DNA of 64,000 bases from Varroa destructor (GCF_002443255.2 NW_019211454.1:36677877-36741876), one strand, 5' to 3'; shown: positions 1 through 14,817, numbered from the stretch's first letter. Notes: generated from the sequence alone by a model not told the origin. Translations and numbers: made by a program.

Positions 1-1294
1 ATTCGAATTAGTCTATAGGTTTCATTTGCTTCCCATTTCACTTTCATTTTGCGGTCGGCGGTTCAAATAAAAACATATTCGCTTTCTGTTTAGTGCAGGG
101 GCAGTTCAGCTACTGGAGTTACATCAGAGAGTTGAGGGCCTTCGCAGCCAGAGTTGTTCCAAAATTCGAAATTACGCGCCAAAATGTTCATAAAAATGTT
201 TTAATACAATTTGCCCGAGTTGAACGGGAAATGGGTATGTAAATTAATGGTTCGAATCTATCTTTTCTGTCATGCGTTCTACATACAGTCAGCTATTTCT
301 TCTATTTCAATCACGTTTTTCATATTTATCTTACTCGAATTGTAATGAAGTCCTTTTAGGACTGAATTCATTTCATCTACGAGGCCGTCAAAACGGCTGG
401 CGCTTACTGATGACTGAATTCGACTTCTTCGTGCTACCCCACTCGCTTCGTTTTTCGGTTGTCTGCCGAATTTCCGTGCCTAGTCTGGCGTAAATGTTGG
501 TTTCGGATTAGTTTTTCTATTTGGGGTTACTATTCTCATATTCTCGGCTCGAATGCTACTGTTCGCTCTCTCTTTCTCCCCCTCGCTTTTTTAATCCTTC
601 GTTCATTCCCATTTTTTCTGCCGCATATCCAGGGCGTCCTGGATCCAATCAGACTGTACGTGTATGTAAGCAAGCGCTATAATTATTGGAATTAGCAGAT
701 TTACCAGTGAGCAGACGGTCAGCCAGGGCGCCCTTTGATGCAGCGCCGCCGGCGTCACGGAAGCGCCGCCCTGAAAATATCGAAAAACAATTCACTCAAA
801 TGACACCCTGAGCAGACAGCAGCAGCAGCAGCCACCACCACCATGACGAACCCCACTCTGCTCTAATGGCACGCGGTCCATGAGAAATTCTGCTTCGTCG
901 ATATCAGCTTTGTGCCCACGGCGGATTCGTTGCTGGATGTTGCGGTTACGGATTGTCGAAGCGAAGACAGTGGCGAGCATCAACGTGTATCGATGTTGTG
1001 ATGTCAAATAGCAGAAGCAATAGTGTTTGACGCCGAAATAAGGCAGACGCAGTCTGCATTAGGATTAGCCAGCAATGGCTCACTCTTCAAAATTGAGCAT
1101 TATATAAAAGTTCATACTAGTGTATAGGGCTAGACCTTGGTGGGTCCTTATGGACAGAACAACAGCAGAAATTACAGCAAGAAACAATAGTCGCTGAGTA
1201 CTTGAAATATTTCTTGCGCGGTGAAAAGGAATGAAAGATTAAAGGAGAAAATGAAGCCCCAAGAATCTGCTATGCAACGAACTCCTCATGGAAC

Positions 1295-1344
<50 letters not shown>

Positions 1345-3625
1345 GGCGCTGTTTGCAAATGGTAATGCGTTTCGTACGCTTTTGTCTAGCGATCGATTAG
1401 CTTTGGTGCTCCGTTTACTTCCTGTAGACTCCAGTGCGGCTGGCTTAAAACCGTGCGACTCCGCATCGATTTTAGTCAGGAAACGTTGAAACGGTCTAAG
1501 GATAATGGCGTGATCGTCTCTGCTTACAATCGAAGTGTTGCTACAGATTGTTTGTCAGTAGCCGCTAGGTGTTAGCGAAACCGTCAACTTTTGACGCTTG
1601 ATGACTGCTGTCGTATGACGTGACGATTTCGTGTTGGGAATCATTTAGCCGAAACAGCCGCTAGCGCCCTCTGGCTACTGTTGCGCCGGCCCAGTCGGCT
1701 CACGGTGTTATAACGTATCAATGCAACTTTGCCTTGTATTATATCGAGTGAACGAAGGTATATTCTTTGAAAATTAACTATGTTCATCTTCTTGGGAGAT
1801 CTTGCACTAAAAGCTACACGCATCAAATCTATCGACAAATGAGCCCTGCAGCTGCTGGAGGCAAGATTGAAATAGAGTTAAATCTGGATGGTAAGTAACG
1901 ATGTGTCTCGAAAAACTAAGTTGTACAGAATAAAAGAATAATCCTATTTAAAGCCACAAATACAATATGTTGCATCGCTCCTCGTTTTCAACGATCCGCA
2001 GTATCATTTTACTTTAACATTTACTACACGTTAGTACTGAGTAGAGGCAAGTACAGAAATGGTCACCATAGTCTTGTCCTAAACCCTCTTCTGCCATACA
2101 GAGTTAGTATTACGAGTTAAGCAGTATGGTTCATCTTTCGACGTCAGGTTGACCAGGCTTTTTATCTGTATCTGACCACGCTGATCTCAACGACTCCTTC
2201 CGGCAAGGACATCCTCGCTAGAAACGGAAAGCTCTCAAAGATAACACCGTTCACAACACTAAACCGTCGCTGTAAACTCACGTCGTTATCCCGGGAGGTT
2301 ACGCCACCTGTAGAACATGTGACTTTGTAACGTCATTCTGAGGACTGATTGAGGACTCACAGCCGTGAGGCATATGGTAAAGTTCAACTTGGCTTCGGTC
2401 CTTATTGCTATACGTTGCATCTAAAGCTGCTGCGCGGGACAGGCGTTTATGAAATTACTTGGCGTACTTCTTCATAGACAAGTATGAGGGCGAGAATAGC
2501 GACTCAAACAAAAAAAATTGTAAAGATTTATTTGGTGTAGTTGGGACCTCATTCTATAGCCTTATCTCACAACCATAATCTACTGAATAAAGGTCAGAAA
2601 TAAAGTTCTATAAAGGGCATGCACATTTTGTTTTGAATTGCTTTTACCCAGTTTAGTTGGAAAGTTAATTTTTTCTTGCAACTTACTGTTATCGTGAATA
2701 AGGCACTGAATATGTATTTGCGTACAATGAAGCTATCATGACAGAGCAATTCTGTGCTGTTGTTTGTAATCATCGAGAAAAATCTTCAGTCGAACATAAA
2801 TTCTTCAACTCTACTGCAAGGACTTCACTGAATATGCTGATAAGATAGACTTAGATAGATGCAATCGTTTCAGTGTATCGCTGCTGATTATATCCAAGTT
2901 ACCGAGATGATTTCGATTGATAAAGATATTGGTTTTCGAAGGCTAAACAGACATGAAGCGTTACTAGTCGCTTACGCTTAATACAGTCCTCTGTGACGCA
3001 TCGGATCGTGACCAGACTTATGAAAAGGCTATCGATTAAGTTGTTGATGTACTATGTATTGCCTTCTTGTCCTCTCGTGTAAGTACATCACCACTCAGGC
3101 GAACGCATTGCAACAGCCTTGGGACAAAGCCTTAACAATGACCTTAGTAATGTTCAAGAAAAAGGCTCTATCCAAAATGATTCACGCTACCAGATTCTTT
3201 ACTCATCTATCTCGCACTCTGCTAGACCTTTTCAGGTGTCTTAAACTGAAGACGCGTTTGAACACACACGAGGTCATGTGGCGTGAAAGCTAATCCTTCA
3301 CCTCCTTTAACCAGTCCTAACATCTTCGCCATAGACTACTATTGTTATCGGAAGCTGAAGCGACAGAGATCTCATACGATGCGCATCTTCCTTTTCTTCT
3401 TGTTGATCGCATACGTGCCCATTTCCGATTGTTCGGTCGGGCGGATGAATGACACCAGAACTGATCCCCAGCCTGTATTCTGAATCGCCTGCACGTCTTG
3501 ACCGGCGTACATCTGACAGCTGATCGCTACCGGTGACTGAGTTGGTACGAATCGAGATCCGCAGGACGGCAGCGCAGTCGGAATCACATTGCGATCCAAA
3601 TAGTCATTCGATCCTTTGACTATAC
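1..3625. other. Non-coding stretch, no gene seen
   Basis: Mixed-composition sequence with a long TA microsatellite at 1301-1340 and a short CAG/CCA run near 818-843. The open frames here are short and lack recognisable domains. If the TMEM135-like exon at 3626-3741 is real, downstream exons of that gene would lie in this stretch on the minus strand, but I could not identify any. Confidence 0.6.
1301..1341. repeat. TA microsatellite
   Basis: About 20 uninterrupted AT units, the longest TA array in the window. Confidence 0.95.
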
Positions 3626-3741
3626 CATCGAACATATAGGTTTCGAGGACTAGCACTAGGTTGTCGATATAGACTTCAGCCAGCCTTCTACGCCAACCTT
3701 TATCTATGGGCATTAAGCAGAAATAGCAACCAGCAGCCGAA
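3626..3741 (-). CDS. Possible internal exon of a TMEM135-like membrane protein
   Basis: An open minus-strand frame (3800 to 3372) contains a stretch resembling the repeated domain of TMEM135: an RRRL-x-x-x-Y-x-x-NL block followed by LETYMFDGIVKG. In TMEM135 the matching parts read RRGLLTIYMANL and ETMYFKGIEAG. TMEM135 is a peroxisomal/mitochondrial multi-pass protein linked to lipid handling. The suggested exon starts after a strong acceptor (pyrimidine-rich, ending CTACTGCAG, at 3742) and ends at a plausible donor (GATG/GTATAG), giving 116 nt in phase 2 at entry and phase 1 at exit. I did not find the flanking exons within the window on this strand, so it could be a long-intron gene, a fragment, or a chance match. 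Coordinates outside the match are uncertain. Confidence 0.38.
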
Positions 3742-6273
3742 CTGCAGTAGATCAGAAAAGAGTAAGCACGTCGACGGGAAAATGTAACGACAAAAGACAT
3801 GGCCTCAGCAGTTGTAGGCAGGAAGGACTCAAAAATCGTCGGGGAATGATCAACAATAGAAAAAATAGACCGCCTTTTCTGTCCGGTTGTGAGAAAATTA
3901 GCGAGAAGTAGCAGCTAGCTCAGTGGCGACGCTCGGCGGAGGTCTTCCTCCCAACGTTGTGGTATGGCGTAGACGATTCCGGCCCGGTATACACCGATAA
4001 ACTACTATGCCACTTTTGCCGCTGTTAACCCGTCTAAAAATGAGTAGACTCTGTTTTTCGTAGCTACCTGTAATTCTTGATTATAAAGTGCCAGAGAATT
4101 ACCAGTCAACTCCTTCGGTCTGTTCTGGACTAAGCCTTGGTATGCCGAGGATTGGCATCTGAAGCCTGAGAAGAAACAAGTTAGATCTTATTGATGCAGC
4201 GGCGACTAAAGAGGCCACATCTTCCGCCACCTTTTTTGCCTTAACGTTGAAGTCGTGCGCGTGCGAACTCCCGATGCGTGAGTGCTTTCACCAAACAAAC
4301 GCACGGAAAAAGCTTATGTTACCTGATAAAGCTGCAGACTGGAGCAATGTTTTTTCTGTTCCGAAATAACCCTCGCCCTCATAGTTCACAATATTTCTGG
4401 AGATATAGGTTCGCTATTCGTATTCTAGAACGTGATCGCGGAAGGCCGAGTTCAAGATGCAAAAGAGTAATTTTAAACGTGGGGTGCTTACGTAACGTAA
4501 TGTAAGTGTATCTTTTATAATATTGGCGTTGTAAAACCTGCTAATATGATTTGTATGGTGGATTTGTATGGTAAGTGAGCAGTATATCTCTATCTAACCT
4601 ATGGCTATAGTTCTAAGTCATTTCTATGGACAGAAGTAATATGTCGATAGGTATGTATATAAGCATTGTGTGCTCTGTCTCGCTCCGAATAGGAAAGACC
4701 GTTTCTTCAAATTTAAGAGCTACTCAATGTATGTAAATGTGTGTTACGAAACCACGTGTTATTTAGCTGTAATCTGTCAACGGCCGTTAAAACTAAGTAT
4801 TTATACTTCATGTAGAAATGACAACAATTTAGGGCAGAAGTTCATCTTTTTGTATCACGTATCCATATACGCTACTAACCAGTACTTACGAATATTTGTA
4901 TTGGGTGTACTTAAAGACAAAATGGACCAACAGTTAATATGTATAAAAAAATCAGACGCTTGGTATCTGTTTACAAGAGGGTTCTGTTCAAACAAGCGGA
5001 TGTGTCCATATTTGCAGGGCAAATGTTTGTTCAGGACAATGATCTCCATGTGGGTCATCCCACATGGCCGTTCGTTTCGCAAGAAAGATGAAACTTGCCC
5101 ACTACAAGAAGCATGTAAAAAATAGGTTCGAGACGAACAGATTCCTTTTCGTCTTTCGTACTTTCATATAAACGTTCGTAGAAGTCTGTAGCGCTATTGT
5201 GCCTGTGCTCTATAGAAAGTAGTACCCTCGATATGTCAGTATGAGGCAGCCGGACTATAAACACCCTTCGACTTTCAAAAAAAGAGACAACCAACGGCTA
5301 CCTTCAAAACTTGTTTTAAACGTATTGTGTGCCATCTACCCGTTACTCGTCATCCAGGCCAGCCTACGCTAATTTAGGAATGGGTTTGTACGTACTCCAG
5401 TGCTGCGTGCGCGTTATGACTCTGGAGAACAAAATACTAACGACATGGACAAATTGCTTCTTCACACTCAGTTGAGAAAACAGACAGATCGTGCAAGTTT
5501 GACCGATGGTTTATTTCGGTACGTTTTGAATGTCGTCGGCTTTTATTCCCCGATAGCCTTGTCTTCTTTTTCTTCTTGATCCGGGACAAATTTCAAGGTA
5601 AAGGTGATAGACGCTCGATTTTGTTTACGTCCGTCATGTGAGCTAGACGAAACAGATTAGGCGTTCTAGGCTTCGATAACATCCGTTTTACAGGTCCGCC
5701 AGTCTTTGTACTATGAGGCTATGGTCGAATTTTGTGCCGAAAAACTGGAACCCACCCTCAAAACTATCGATACCGATAGCTGTACGTCACCTTCTTTAAA
5801 ATAGCTCTGATTTTCGGCTGTTACAGCAGATCATTTTTGCCAACTCTAGGTGTCACAAACGATCCGTTCATCAGAAGCGGCCTCTTTGCTATGACTGATG
5901 ATCCGTCCGTAAATGAACGAAAATGGGTTGTACGTGAAGTTCGTATACAGAGCGCAGTTAGTTCATGCGGTTACACTTTTCGGAGTGGTCGAGAAAAGAT
6001 GAACGTAGAAACGTATAAAAAAAGATAAGAAAATGACTGCGGTCTCTTTAAGAGGGCTAACAAGCGATGTGTATATTAAGCAACGCAGCGATAGCACCTA
6101 GTTACATGTCTACATGTGTCACGACGAGCCGACTAGTCCACTTTGCTCCGTCGCTTGCTTACGATACCGTTGTTGTTTGTTATTAGTGGTTTCATTACTT
6201 CAGTTACAGTTTATTCAGCGTTTACGTAGATTTTTTTGCCGCCATTTTCGGGTATCGGACGATTTATGCGACA

Positions 6274-6294
6274 AGTAGTCGCACGCCGACTACT
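6274..6294. repeat. Short hairpin, 8-bp stem
   Basis: AGTAGTCG at 6274-6281 and CGACTACT at 6287-6294, with a 5-nt loop. No associated gene. Confidence 0.6.
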
Positions 6295-7149
6295 CTTGGG
6301 CGTGCAACATCATTAAGTGCAATTTGGCTACCGTCTTCTGTTCGAGGTTCGTGATTAAAGTTTTTCTCTGTTCTATAATAAAAAAAAAATACTGACGAAT
6401 ATTAATGATCCGTGCTGTCCAGAACAAGAGGGCGAAAAGGCGAATCAAGGAGAGAGGTTCGAGCCCTACGATGGGTCCGCGTCTAACTTAATGAAACTAG
6501 GTTTAAGGAAGTCAACAACAACCCAGCAGGAAGAAACTCGTAGTCGTAATAGACTCAACCAATACTCACCTTGAGCAGTTTAGCCTTGTCTCTGTTATTA
6601 GCGCTTCAGACGCAGGCTGAGCTTCCGTTCCAATCGACGTTGGCGAGACCCATCTTCCGTGGGCCAGCAAAAGCTTATGCTTCATAAGATCGCCAGAAGC
6701 TATGTTGTTTTGGCTACTGGGTGCCACTTTGGTTCGGTGTATTATATAAACTGGTCGGATGCAGCGACTGGTATGCATGTACGTGTACCATTTCCCGCCC
6801 TCAGAGTATTGGCTCGTTTCTCTTCGACTTTGTGCATACATTCTTTTATTCCTAATAAAGTTAGTCTGTTTGCATCGACCGCACCTGATTGTCCTATCGA
6901 ACTGCTACTACGGACGCCGCCGCCGATCTACGAGCAAACAGCTGTAGCAACTATAACGCCAGTAACAACAATAGCAGACACTGAGCCGAAAAAAGCTGCG
7001 CGCATTTAGGAGAAACATAAACAGACACACACAAATGCACATATCTATAACCCTACTCGTAGCACGTATTGGAGAATGCCGTCACTCTCTATGACAGCCG
7101 TCAGATCGTTTAGTTCGTTACTTTCACTTTCGTTTTTGTTGTTTTTTAT

Positions 7150-7160
<11 letters not shown>

Positions 7161-7190
<30 letters not shown>
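7161..7190. repeat. CA microsatellite
   Basis: Fifteen CA units preceded by TACATACATA, which is probably a decayed extension of the array. Confidence 0.95.
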
Positions 7191-7195
<5 letters not shown>

Positions 7196-10100
7196 ATATG
7201 CTCCCTGTCTATCCTCCCGACCTTTAATCCCATATGCGTCTTTAATGCAGTTGTGTTGTCCTGGAGAAAAATTGGGTTAGGTCGTTGCAATTAATCCGAA
7301 GGCGTAATAGACTCCCGTTGGGCTACATTAACTTGCTGGGACCCAGTAAACGGATAGGAGTCGATGGATTCTCAGAACCTCTGCGGATAGATACCGCATG
7401 AGCGGTGTCCATAGCGGTAATAGGTCCTAAAGCATGTATGCGGAGGCAGCAAAAACAAAGTTACAACTTTCATTTCGTCAACGTAATTGCCTAATTTACA
7501 TGGACACTCTTAAATACGCACTATACTGATTACAGGAACGAAATTAATCCCGCCAGAAAGTTATAGCATGTTGCCTATGGGATTTAACTTGGAGTCTCGC
7601 GTGTTTTACGTCCAGTGCTTAAGCCGTTAGGTATTACTTTAGATGGCTAGCTTTTAACACGAAACGAAGTGTGTCTACGCCAGTATTCGAGCTTAGATAC
7701 TAAGCTTAGTAGGCACCAATGGAGGCGCAGCGGGTAACGTGCCTATGGGGATAAAGAAGAAACAGCTAGTGGACGCATTGGAACTCTAGAATTTCTCTTC
7801 AATATACATTAATACTTATAACTATATGTTAAAAAACAAGCAAATAAAGAGTAATATGCGTAGGTCTCATGTATAGGATGACTTTAGGTGCGTGATGTCT
7901 GGCAACTGGGAGTTTGTCAATTCACTTGTAACAGGATAAGTGAACGCGAACACCTTTCAGGCTCAAAGACGAAAATAATCATGAGCGCTTAAAGGTTTTT
8001 TCAAATCAAAAGTTCGGTCTCAGTAGACGTACTATAGAACTATTGTCAAAACGATTGCTTGCGCTATGGTAATGCTAAGAGGTGGTACATAGGTAAGGCT
8101 ACAACAGTTGAAGTATAAACCTGATAAGTTGTTGTCTATTCGCTGGTAGCCGTCTCGGTACTTCGCGACAAAATGTTTCTGTCAAAAGATCTGCAGTTAG
8201 TCTGATATTTTTTGTTTCTGTTCTACTCGGATGAAGTATTATTATTCCTTATAAACTGGGTAGTACCGGTGTAATATGAAATAGTTGGTAATGAAAATTG
8301 CTGCACTTTATAATGCTTTTTCTCTTCGAATGAAATGATCACCTCAGACAAAGATCTTCGATGCGAAGAGGCGCACCGTCTTATTTTTTGCCCCTTCAGT
8401 GATATAATTACGTCAGATCAACGTCACGGTTAAAGCAAGCTCACAGCAGAGTCTTACCTTTTTCGGCCAGTATCAGCGTGTTTCCCTTTCTCCGTCATGC
8501 TAGCTTCATAGATTACGTTCTCAGAGAACGAATGCTTGTTAGTTAGCGGTGCTTGCCCTGCATCTGGGTTCCAGAGCATACTCAGTCAGCGTGCTGTAGT
8601 AAAAAAAGAGAAACACGAAAAAACGGAAGACCTATAAAGTCCATCCGCCGTGAAGCTGGCTCCTTCTGCCGGCATTTTCGCTAAGTCGCCACTTCAATGA
8701 TTCTGTGGTTCGTCTCATTCGTTCTGACTCCACAAACAGTGCAACTGTGCCTTGTCAATAGGTGACACTGAGAAATACGAAGCGAAGCAAACGAGGAGTG
8801 CAAGCAGTATTACGCCGCGATGTGTCAACAACGTTTGTCGACCGGCTAACCATCGATGCACTACGATACGACGGATGTACGTCCGTCGCCAGTACCTTCA
8901 TTCCTGTAGAAGTTCTCATAGTAGTTTAAGTAATGGGGAATGTTGTGTCGCTGTTAGTGCTTTTGTTAATGCTGATGGTCATTGTTGTCTCTGATACATA
9001 AAAATCAATGAGTAGCCACACGATGTCCTTTCACTGCGTTATGTCGTAGTGATAGTACTACAGGCTCCTGTTACTATAGTAATAGTCGCTGACGTTGCGA
9101 ACTAGATGCCACGGATATAACTAACGCTCGACCGTCTGTCGGTAACAAAGGATAAAAATTTACTACCCCATTTGTTATCACTAGAGAGATATGTTGTCTA
9201 TTTGTGAAGTGGTTTTGTTGTAGCTCTTCCGACTGTAGGAAGTAAGTCTAAGTGTGGGCGATGGATGAGAGGAGACAGTGTGCGCGTGGGAGAGTTCCGC
9301 GTATTCTCTACCTAATGTTGGTTTCGACCGTTCGAGTGTCACGATCTATGGGAACTACACCTTAGGCTATGGAGATCAACTAGCGTGGGATTTTAACTGG
9401 ATATTCCCAGTGGGTCTAAAAATTTTGGCCAGTTTTCGTTTATAGCTGATGGCCTATCGCGGCAGACAAAGCCAAAATAGCGATTTTAGCTGCTAGTCAA
9501 GTGAAAGTTTATGAAAAATGCACAATTGTGGCTTTAGATGGAGTTTAAGGGACCGTCTCAACTTGTGTACAGGTTACTGATGTACTTCATTACAACATCC
9601 TATTGTCATCTAACACAAAAAAAATCTATCTATTTATATTATGATTATGCCAAGGAGTACATTTAGGATAGAATGTCAAAACTTGTTAGTAGTTCGCATT
9701 TACCACGATTTGCAAAATGCTTGACAAAAGGAAATCCTTTGAAAAAGAAAATTTCAGCTAGGCGCATCTAAATTCAAAATGTTTCTTATATTTTATTTCT
9801 AATGCTACGCCTAATCTATTTCAAACAAGAAGTTTTTTGTATGTGTTAAAAAGATCATTTTTGACGGTCTTATTTATTCGGTTCAATCAGTCACCGTGCA
9901 CCGTGATTATATTGTTCGGTCTAGTTTTGAGCTAGTTTCAAAAATACTCCTTCGTTAGTCCGCAAGCCCGTGCTCTATAGCTTCAAGTGATGTTGGTACA
10001 TGTAAACCTGTTAATTTGTTGCTCAATTTTTTGAATTAAATTTTTAACTGATGGCAGGCCAAACGTCTCAAAAATGAAAGGGGCTCACAAGGAGAAAAAT

Positions 10101-13100
10101 TATCAAGTGATGCAGAAGGGCGCTTTTAAGGACTCTTAAAAAGACCTTATCGTTAGAACTGACCCAGTCGATCCAATCGACAATTGACATACTCATCTCT
10201 TAAACGACCGTTCATATTTATATTAAAAACTGCTTTTTGGGCCATTTTCATTAGTTTTCTAGCTATTTAAATCTAAATTCTATTGAGAATCTTCAAGTTT
10301 GCTTCACCAAAGTCCTTTGATTTTTTTTTTCAGTAATGTAGGCTATCATCTGGTACCAAAAATAGTGGAGTTTTTCCTAAGCGGAAATCCTAATCCTAAA
10401 TTGGGATAAATTTAGGCGGTCTGTTTTTCGTTACGGGAATGCGTCTATTCGCTATTCCTTCCACGAGAAGACAGCAGTTGTTTTTTTTTTACAACAAGCC
10501 CATCGTAGCAAATATAAGTACGTCGTTTTCGGAGTTTAAGCGACTATTAGCTACTTCTATGCTTGCTTTTTACCCGAAACCAACAGTCTACATTTTTTGC
10601 CAGTTTTTTTAAGGCTTCCGAAGAAGCTTTCTACAAGGAAAGCTGGAAAATCTTATATAGGGCATAGATTTAAAGTACTAAAAAATGGTCACAATGGATT
10701 AAAATATCATCTTTGATTCGAATCGTGGACGGCTCTTTTGGGGGGTACTAATATAATACTTGCCCAGATAAGTTTCTGTTTGAAACTTCATTTTGCTCCT
10801 TTTGGTTGTTTTGAACTTCTGTATGTTTGGGAGTATTAATCTGTTATCACCTCAAAATCTATTTCTGGTGGAGTATTTTGTACCTAGCATATTTGAGTGA
10901 TACTTCAATGACCATTGAACAATAACTTGTTGATTAATTAGAGAATATTTCGAAAACTACTCGAGTATGGTTTAGATTGACTTGAAGTGGTTGAGGAGTA
11001 TTGAAGCTGTAGCCTCAGTAAACGGTTATTTCATTGAATAAACATGAATGTATCCACCATGGAATGATGCCTTTAGTACATGTGTATAGATATGACTTTA
11101 AGAATAGAGCATTAAAAAAAAGTCCTAATTTAGAAGACGTGCCCTGAGAATACACATATCGATTTTTATACGTTTTGAGGTCTAGGAAAGAACGCTGTCA
11201 TTGAAAAAGATACTAGCAAAATCTGAACTAGCAAAATCAGTGCGACACGGGGTGCTAGGTCCAGGCTCGCGTTCGTCTATCAGAGTCACCTGTTGCCGTT
11301 GCTGTGTCCTCTGATTCGTGTATTGTTTGCTTCAGAACCTTTCGGCATTCAGGCCAAGACGATGACGACGACATTTGCCGTTTCCCCTGTTGTCGCTACG
11401 ACAGCCGCTGCAACTGTGATTGTCGACATCTGGCAAACATACATCAGCGGCAGCCGTAACAACGAACCCCAACCGCCCAATCAAACGAAGTGGCCAACTC
11501 GAAGAAACAACCCAAAAAACGATACTATAGCTCTGACGTTAAAGACATCGGTTGAGGCTGGAGCATGGCGGTGTGACCCAACGATATAATGCGACTAACT
11601 AGCGCAAAAAAATGTATGCAAAAATAAGGTAAAGGTAGGTTGAAAAGAGAAATAAAATATAAACCATTTGCTAGAAATCGACCCGCTCGACTAAGCGGGT
11701 TCGTCAAAATACAGGGCGTGAATTGTGTGATTCGTATAAATTCTATTAAATCTCATTGTGTCTCATTAACCGCACACATGTCTCCTTTAAGTATACCTAA
11801 ATAAACCACTAAAAGGACTGTTCAAATATTTTCAGTTTACAAATAGTCAGTCCCCTTTAGTCAGCTAGGGTGACTTCAACCTGAATTGAATAACACTTCA
11901 GAATCATCGTTTAGTTTTGTTGCTGCTAGACATCTGCATTTAGCCTTTGATTTAGGTTAGAGCAATAGATACTAGTGTATCTCATAGTTCAGCTATTGAA
12001 GGTGGTTAAATTTAATCTTCAAAAGCGTTACATGTCGGCATCGGACAATTTATTGATGATTATAAGCTGGTATATTTTCTGTAGGAAGGGAAGGCGATTA
12101 ATTTATTACTGTTAGTACTATCATTCCGCAGAACTCAATTCAAAGAAAAACGGACTAGACCTGATCGATTTACCCCCGATCTCCTCAAGGCATCAACGCA
12201 CTGCCATTGTAAGAGGTAAAAAGCTAGTCATATCATCGAAAACTAGTAAAAGACGGGGTCGAATGTTTAATATGTATGTTCAACAACTTGATAATAACCA
12301 TGCGTTATTTAGTATGTGTTGTGAATTGCTTCTGTTCAAATTGTGCCCCGACATATCGGCAATTTACTGCCAGACGCTTTATTGGTATTATCATATTTAG
12401 GCAATGAAAAGTCGAAATATCGGACAGATGCATCGATAACAATCACACCTATTTCTTTTCAGCAAAATAAAGATTATAGGCTTTTTATCCGCTCGCTTGG
12501 TAGCTTAATAAGCAACAGTATAATTTTTCCTTTTACCACCTCTACTGAAGGCAATAGGCAAGAGGATCTGGCCTACTTAGTACGAACAAGGAGAGTTTCA
12601 ATGTGTAGTACACAAGATTACCCTATATACGTCCATGTGGCCCTCTACGTCTGAGCATAGTCGCCGTTAGATGTCGTTTTAGCCGATGCTCCATTTTACT
12701 GCAGTTCAGGCCAAGCACAGAGTTTATCGGGCTCCTGTTCACCCACTAGAAGGACCATATCGTGGTCATCGTTAGTGCTGAAGATGAGGCCGCTGATGTT
12801 AGACTGCTAGGCCGGACTACTAGGCAAGAGGAGTATTTTTTTCGCCTCGAGCCGCTGCCGGCGCGTGGCGACTATGGCATACACCTGTCACTCGTGCTGG
12901 CCGCTTCTGCTGCTGATGCGCCCATTGCCTGCAGTGCCATCTGTCAAGCGGCATTTGCCTATTACGAACGACAGACGGATGAGAGCTACAACGCGGTGTG
13001 CGCAACGATACTGCAGAAACAATGAACGCAACCGTAACGACAAGAGCAGCGGACCGTCAGGGCAATTGACTTGAAGATCTGTACGTTGTCGTGCTTCCGG

Positions 13101-14479
13101 CTCGTGCCGTACAAATGACGCTCACTTGGTGCGCACGCCGTAGACAATGTATTTACTAACCACAGGATCGGTGGAAAAGAGCTTAACTGTAGGTAACAGG
13201 GCATATTGACGGGACTCTCCACTGATATTTTTCAAGTGTATCCTCATCGTATGCTCGCATACGTATTAAATTAACCTAATTTAAACTATTTTAGATATTA
13301 GTTCAGATAAACATCTGGCTTGCCAATGATCTAAATCAAAACTATCCAAATCAATGTATAATTCTAAATATTGTGTATGAATAAACCTGTTATGTACCAT
13401 TGGTGTTGTCTAGTCTTCAAGCCACAGGGGGTCTATGCTGTAGTCATTCAAGCTTACCCCAGCTTTCTGCTAACCAAAGACTATTCAGTCATTTTCGGTT
13501 CTAAGTTGCGAATTAATTAAAATCAGTGCATAAATGACTACTTGCTAAAAAAAAAAAAGTTATTCAGTATAACTAGCGCTCAGTGACGTTGCGTTGCGTT
13601 ATTGTGCTACATTGTATGCGCAATTAGTAACTCTTCGATGGTACGCCGTTGCCTATTTCTCGATACCAAGGAGAGAACTACGCCAGCAAAGTTGCGGATG
13701 TTAAAGGTTCATCTTTTCAACAAATTTTTAGGACCTTTCTGGATAGACATTTGCGAAGTAGAATTTCCGTTACGGAGGCAGATATCGTTAAAGTATATCT
13801 TTATAGTCAGTTAAACACTGCCATTAGGACCTTAGAAAATTCCACTTATAAAATTGAATACTTAAGGCTCAGGTCATATCCGCCCCTTGGAGTGTATTTA
13901 AAGGTTTTGGTATATCCAAGCTCGTCGGTTCGGTCGTTCGGTAACAATTTTACATGTCCAAGAGGCTCACCGTTGTAGCTTACTGAATTGGGCCAGGTTT
14001 ATATTAGTTTATATGTTTGGATCTGTTTTACTTATTCACTGCTTACAACTGCGCTTCTTCAGTTTTTGATACCAAAATCCGTCTACATGTGGCAACGCAT
14101 TTTCTCAGGCTATGTAACTCTTCTTACACCCCCGTATCGAGTAAAGCCACTTTCGAACGTTGAGACTTAAGATCCCCTTCACATTTTCGCTTTCTTTTCT
14201 ACCAACTCCCCCACTTAATGAAGAGGCCCCAAATTAGCTGCGCTGCTCACGAGCCAGCCGGGTACGACCAGGTAGCCACCAGAAGGACGATAGTAAGGTA
14301 GCTGCTGGTGAAGCACGCGCGGACTGAACTCGTGGCTTGTTTGAAACACAGGCTGCGTGAGCATCGCGGTTCTTGATCAAATCCGTAGAGAAACGGACGT
14401 ACACCAAATACTCCTGTTCTCGAAGCATAAATACGGCTCTTGTCTAGATTGTTGTTTCGATTTATGCGTTCAGAATTTT

Positions 14480-14498
14480 GTCGTCGTCGTCGTCGTCG
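14480..14498. repeat. TCG trinucleotide repeat
   Basis: Six TCG units about 0.9 kb upstream of the bHLH gene. CpG-containing trinucleotide repeats are less common than A/T types. Confidence 0.9.
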
Positions 14499-14817
14499 AT
14501 GTTTCTCTCGTTATTCCTGTCGTTTTTCGCTCGTATTTTTTTTTCTTACTCGTTGCGAGAGTTTGCTATTCACTGTTTGCTTCTGTGGGTTAGGCAGAAA
14601 GCCAAAATTCGGTTCTGCTGCTGATACTTCAACATCAGCCCCAGCAACTGTTGATGCTTTTTCTGTTGCTGCTGTAGCTTCTGCTAACGTGGTCGGCATT
14701 ACTGCTCGACGTATGGCTGTCAGCTGCTGTGGCCGGTGCAGATCGGTGCGGTGACCGCATGATGTGTCACCAGCACACCAAGCGTGACGCTCTGCCTCCC
14801 TCACCCCAAAGAGATGG

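Noticed and set aside
4068..4165. 98-nt minus-strand exon with a perfect acceptor and a donor, just upstream of the TMEM135-like exon
   Set aside because: Only one frame is open and it ends in phase 0, which does not fit the phase-2 entry of the 3741 exon; the peptide does not resemble TMEM135.
4670..5125. 151-codon plus-strand frame with a Cys-rich part resembling a CCCH zinc finger
   Set aside because: The Cys/His spacing does not fit a CCCH finger, and the opposite strand is also open there; within chance for this window.
6445..6480. tRNA-like T-arm (GGTTCGAGCCC)
   Set aside because: The stem has a mismatch, and no matching acceptor stem or anticodon arm lies upstream.
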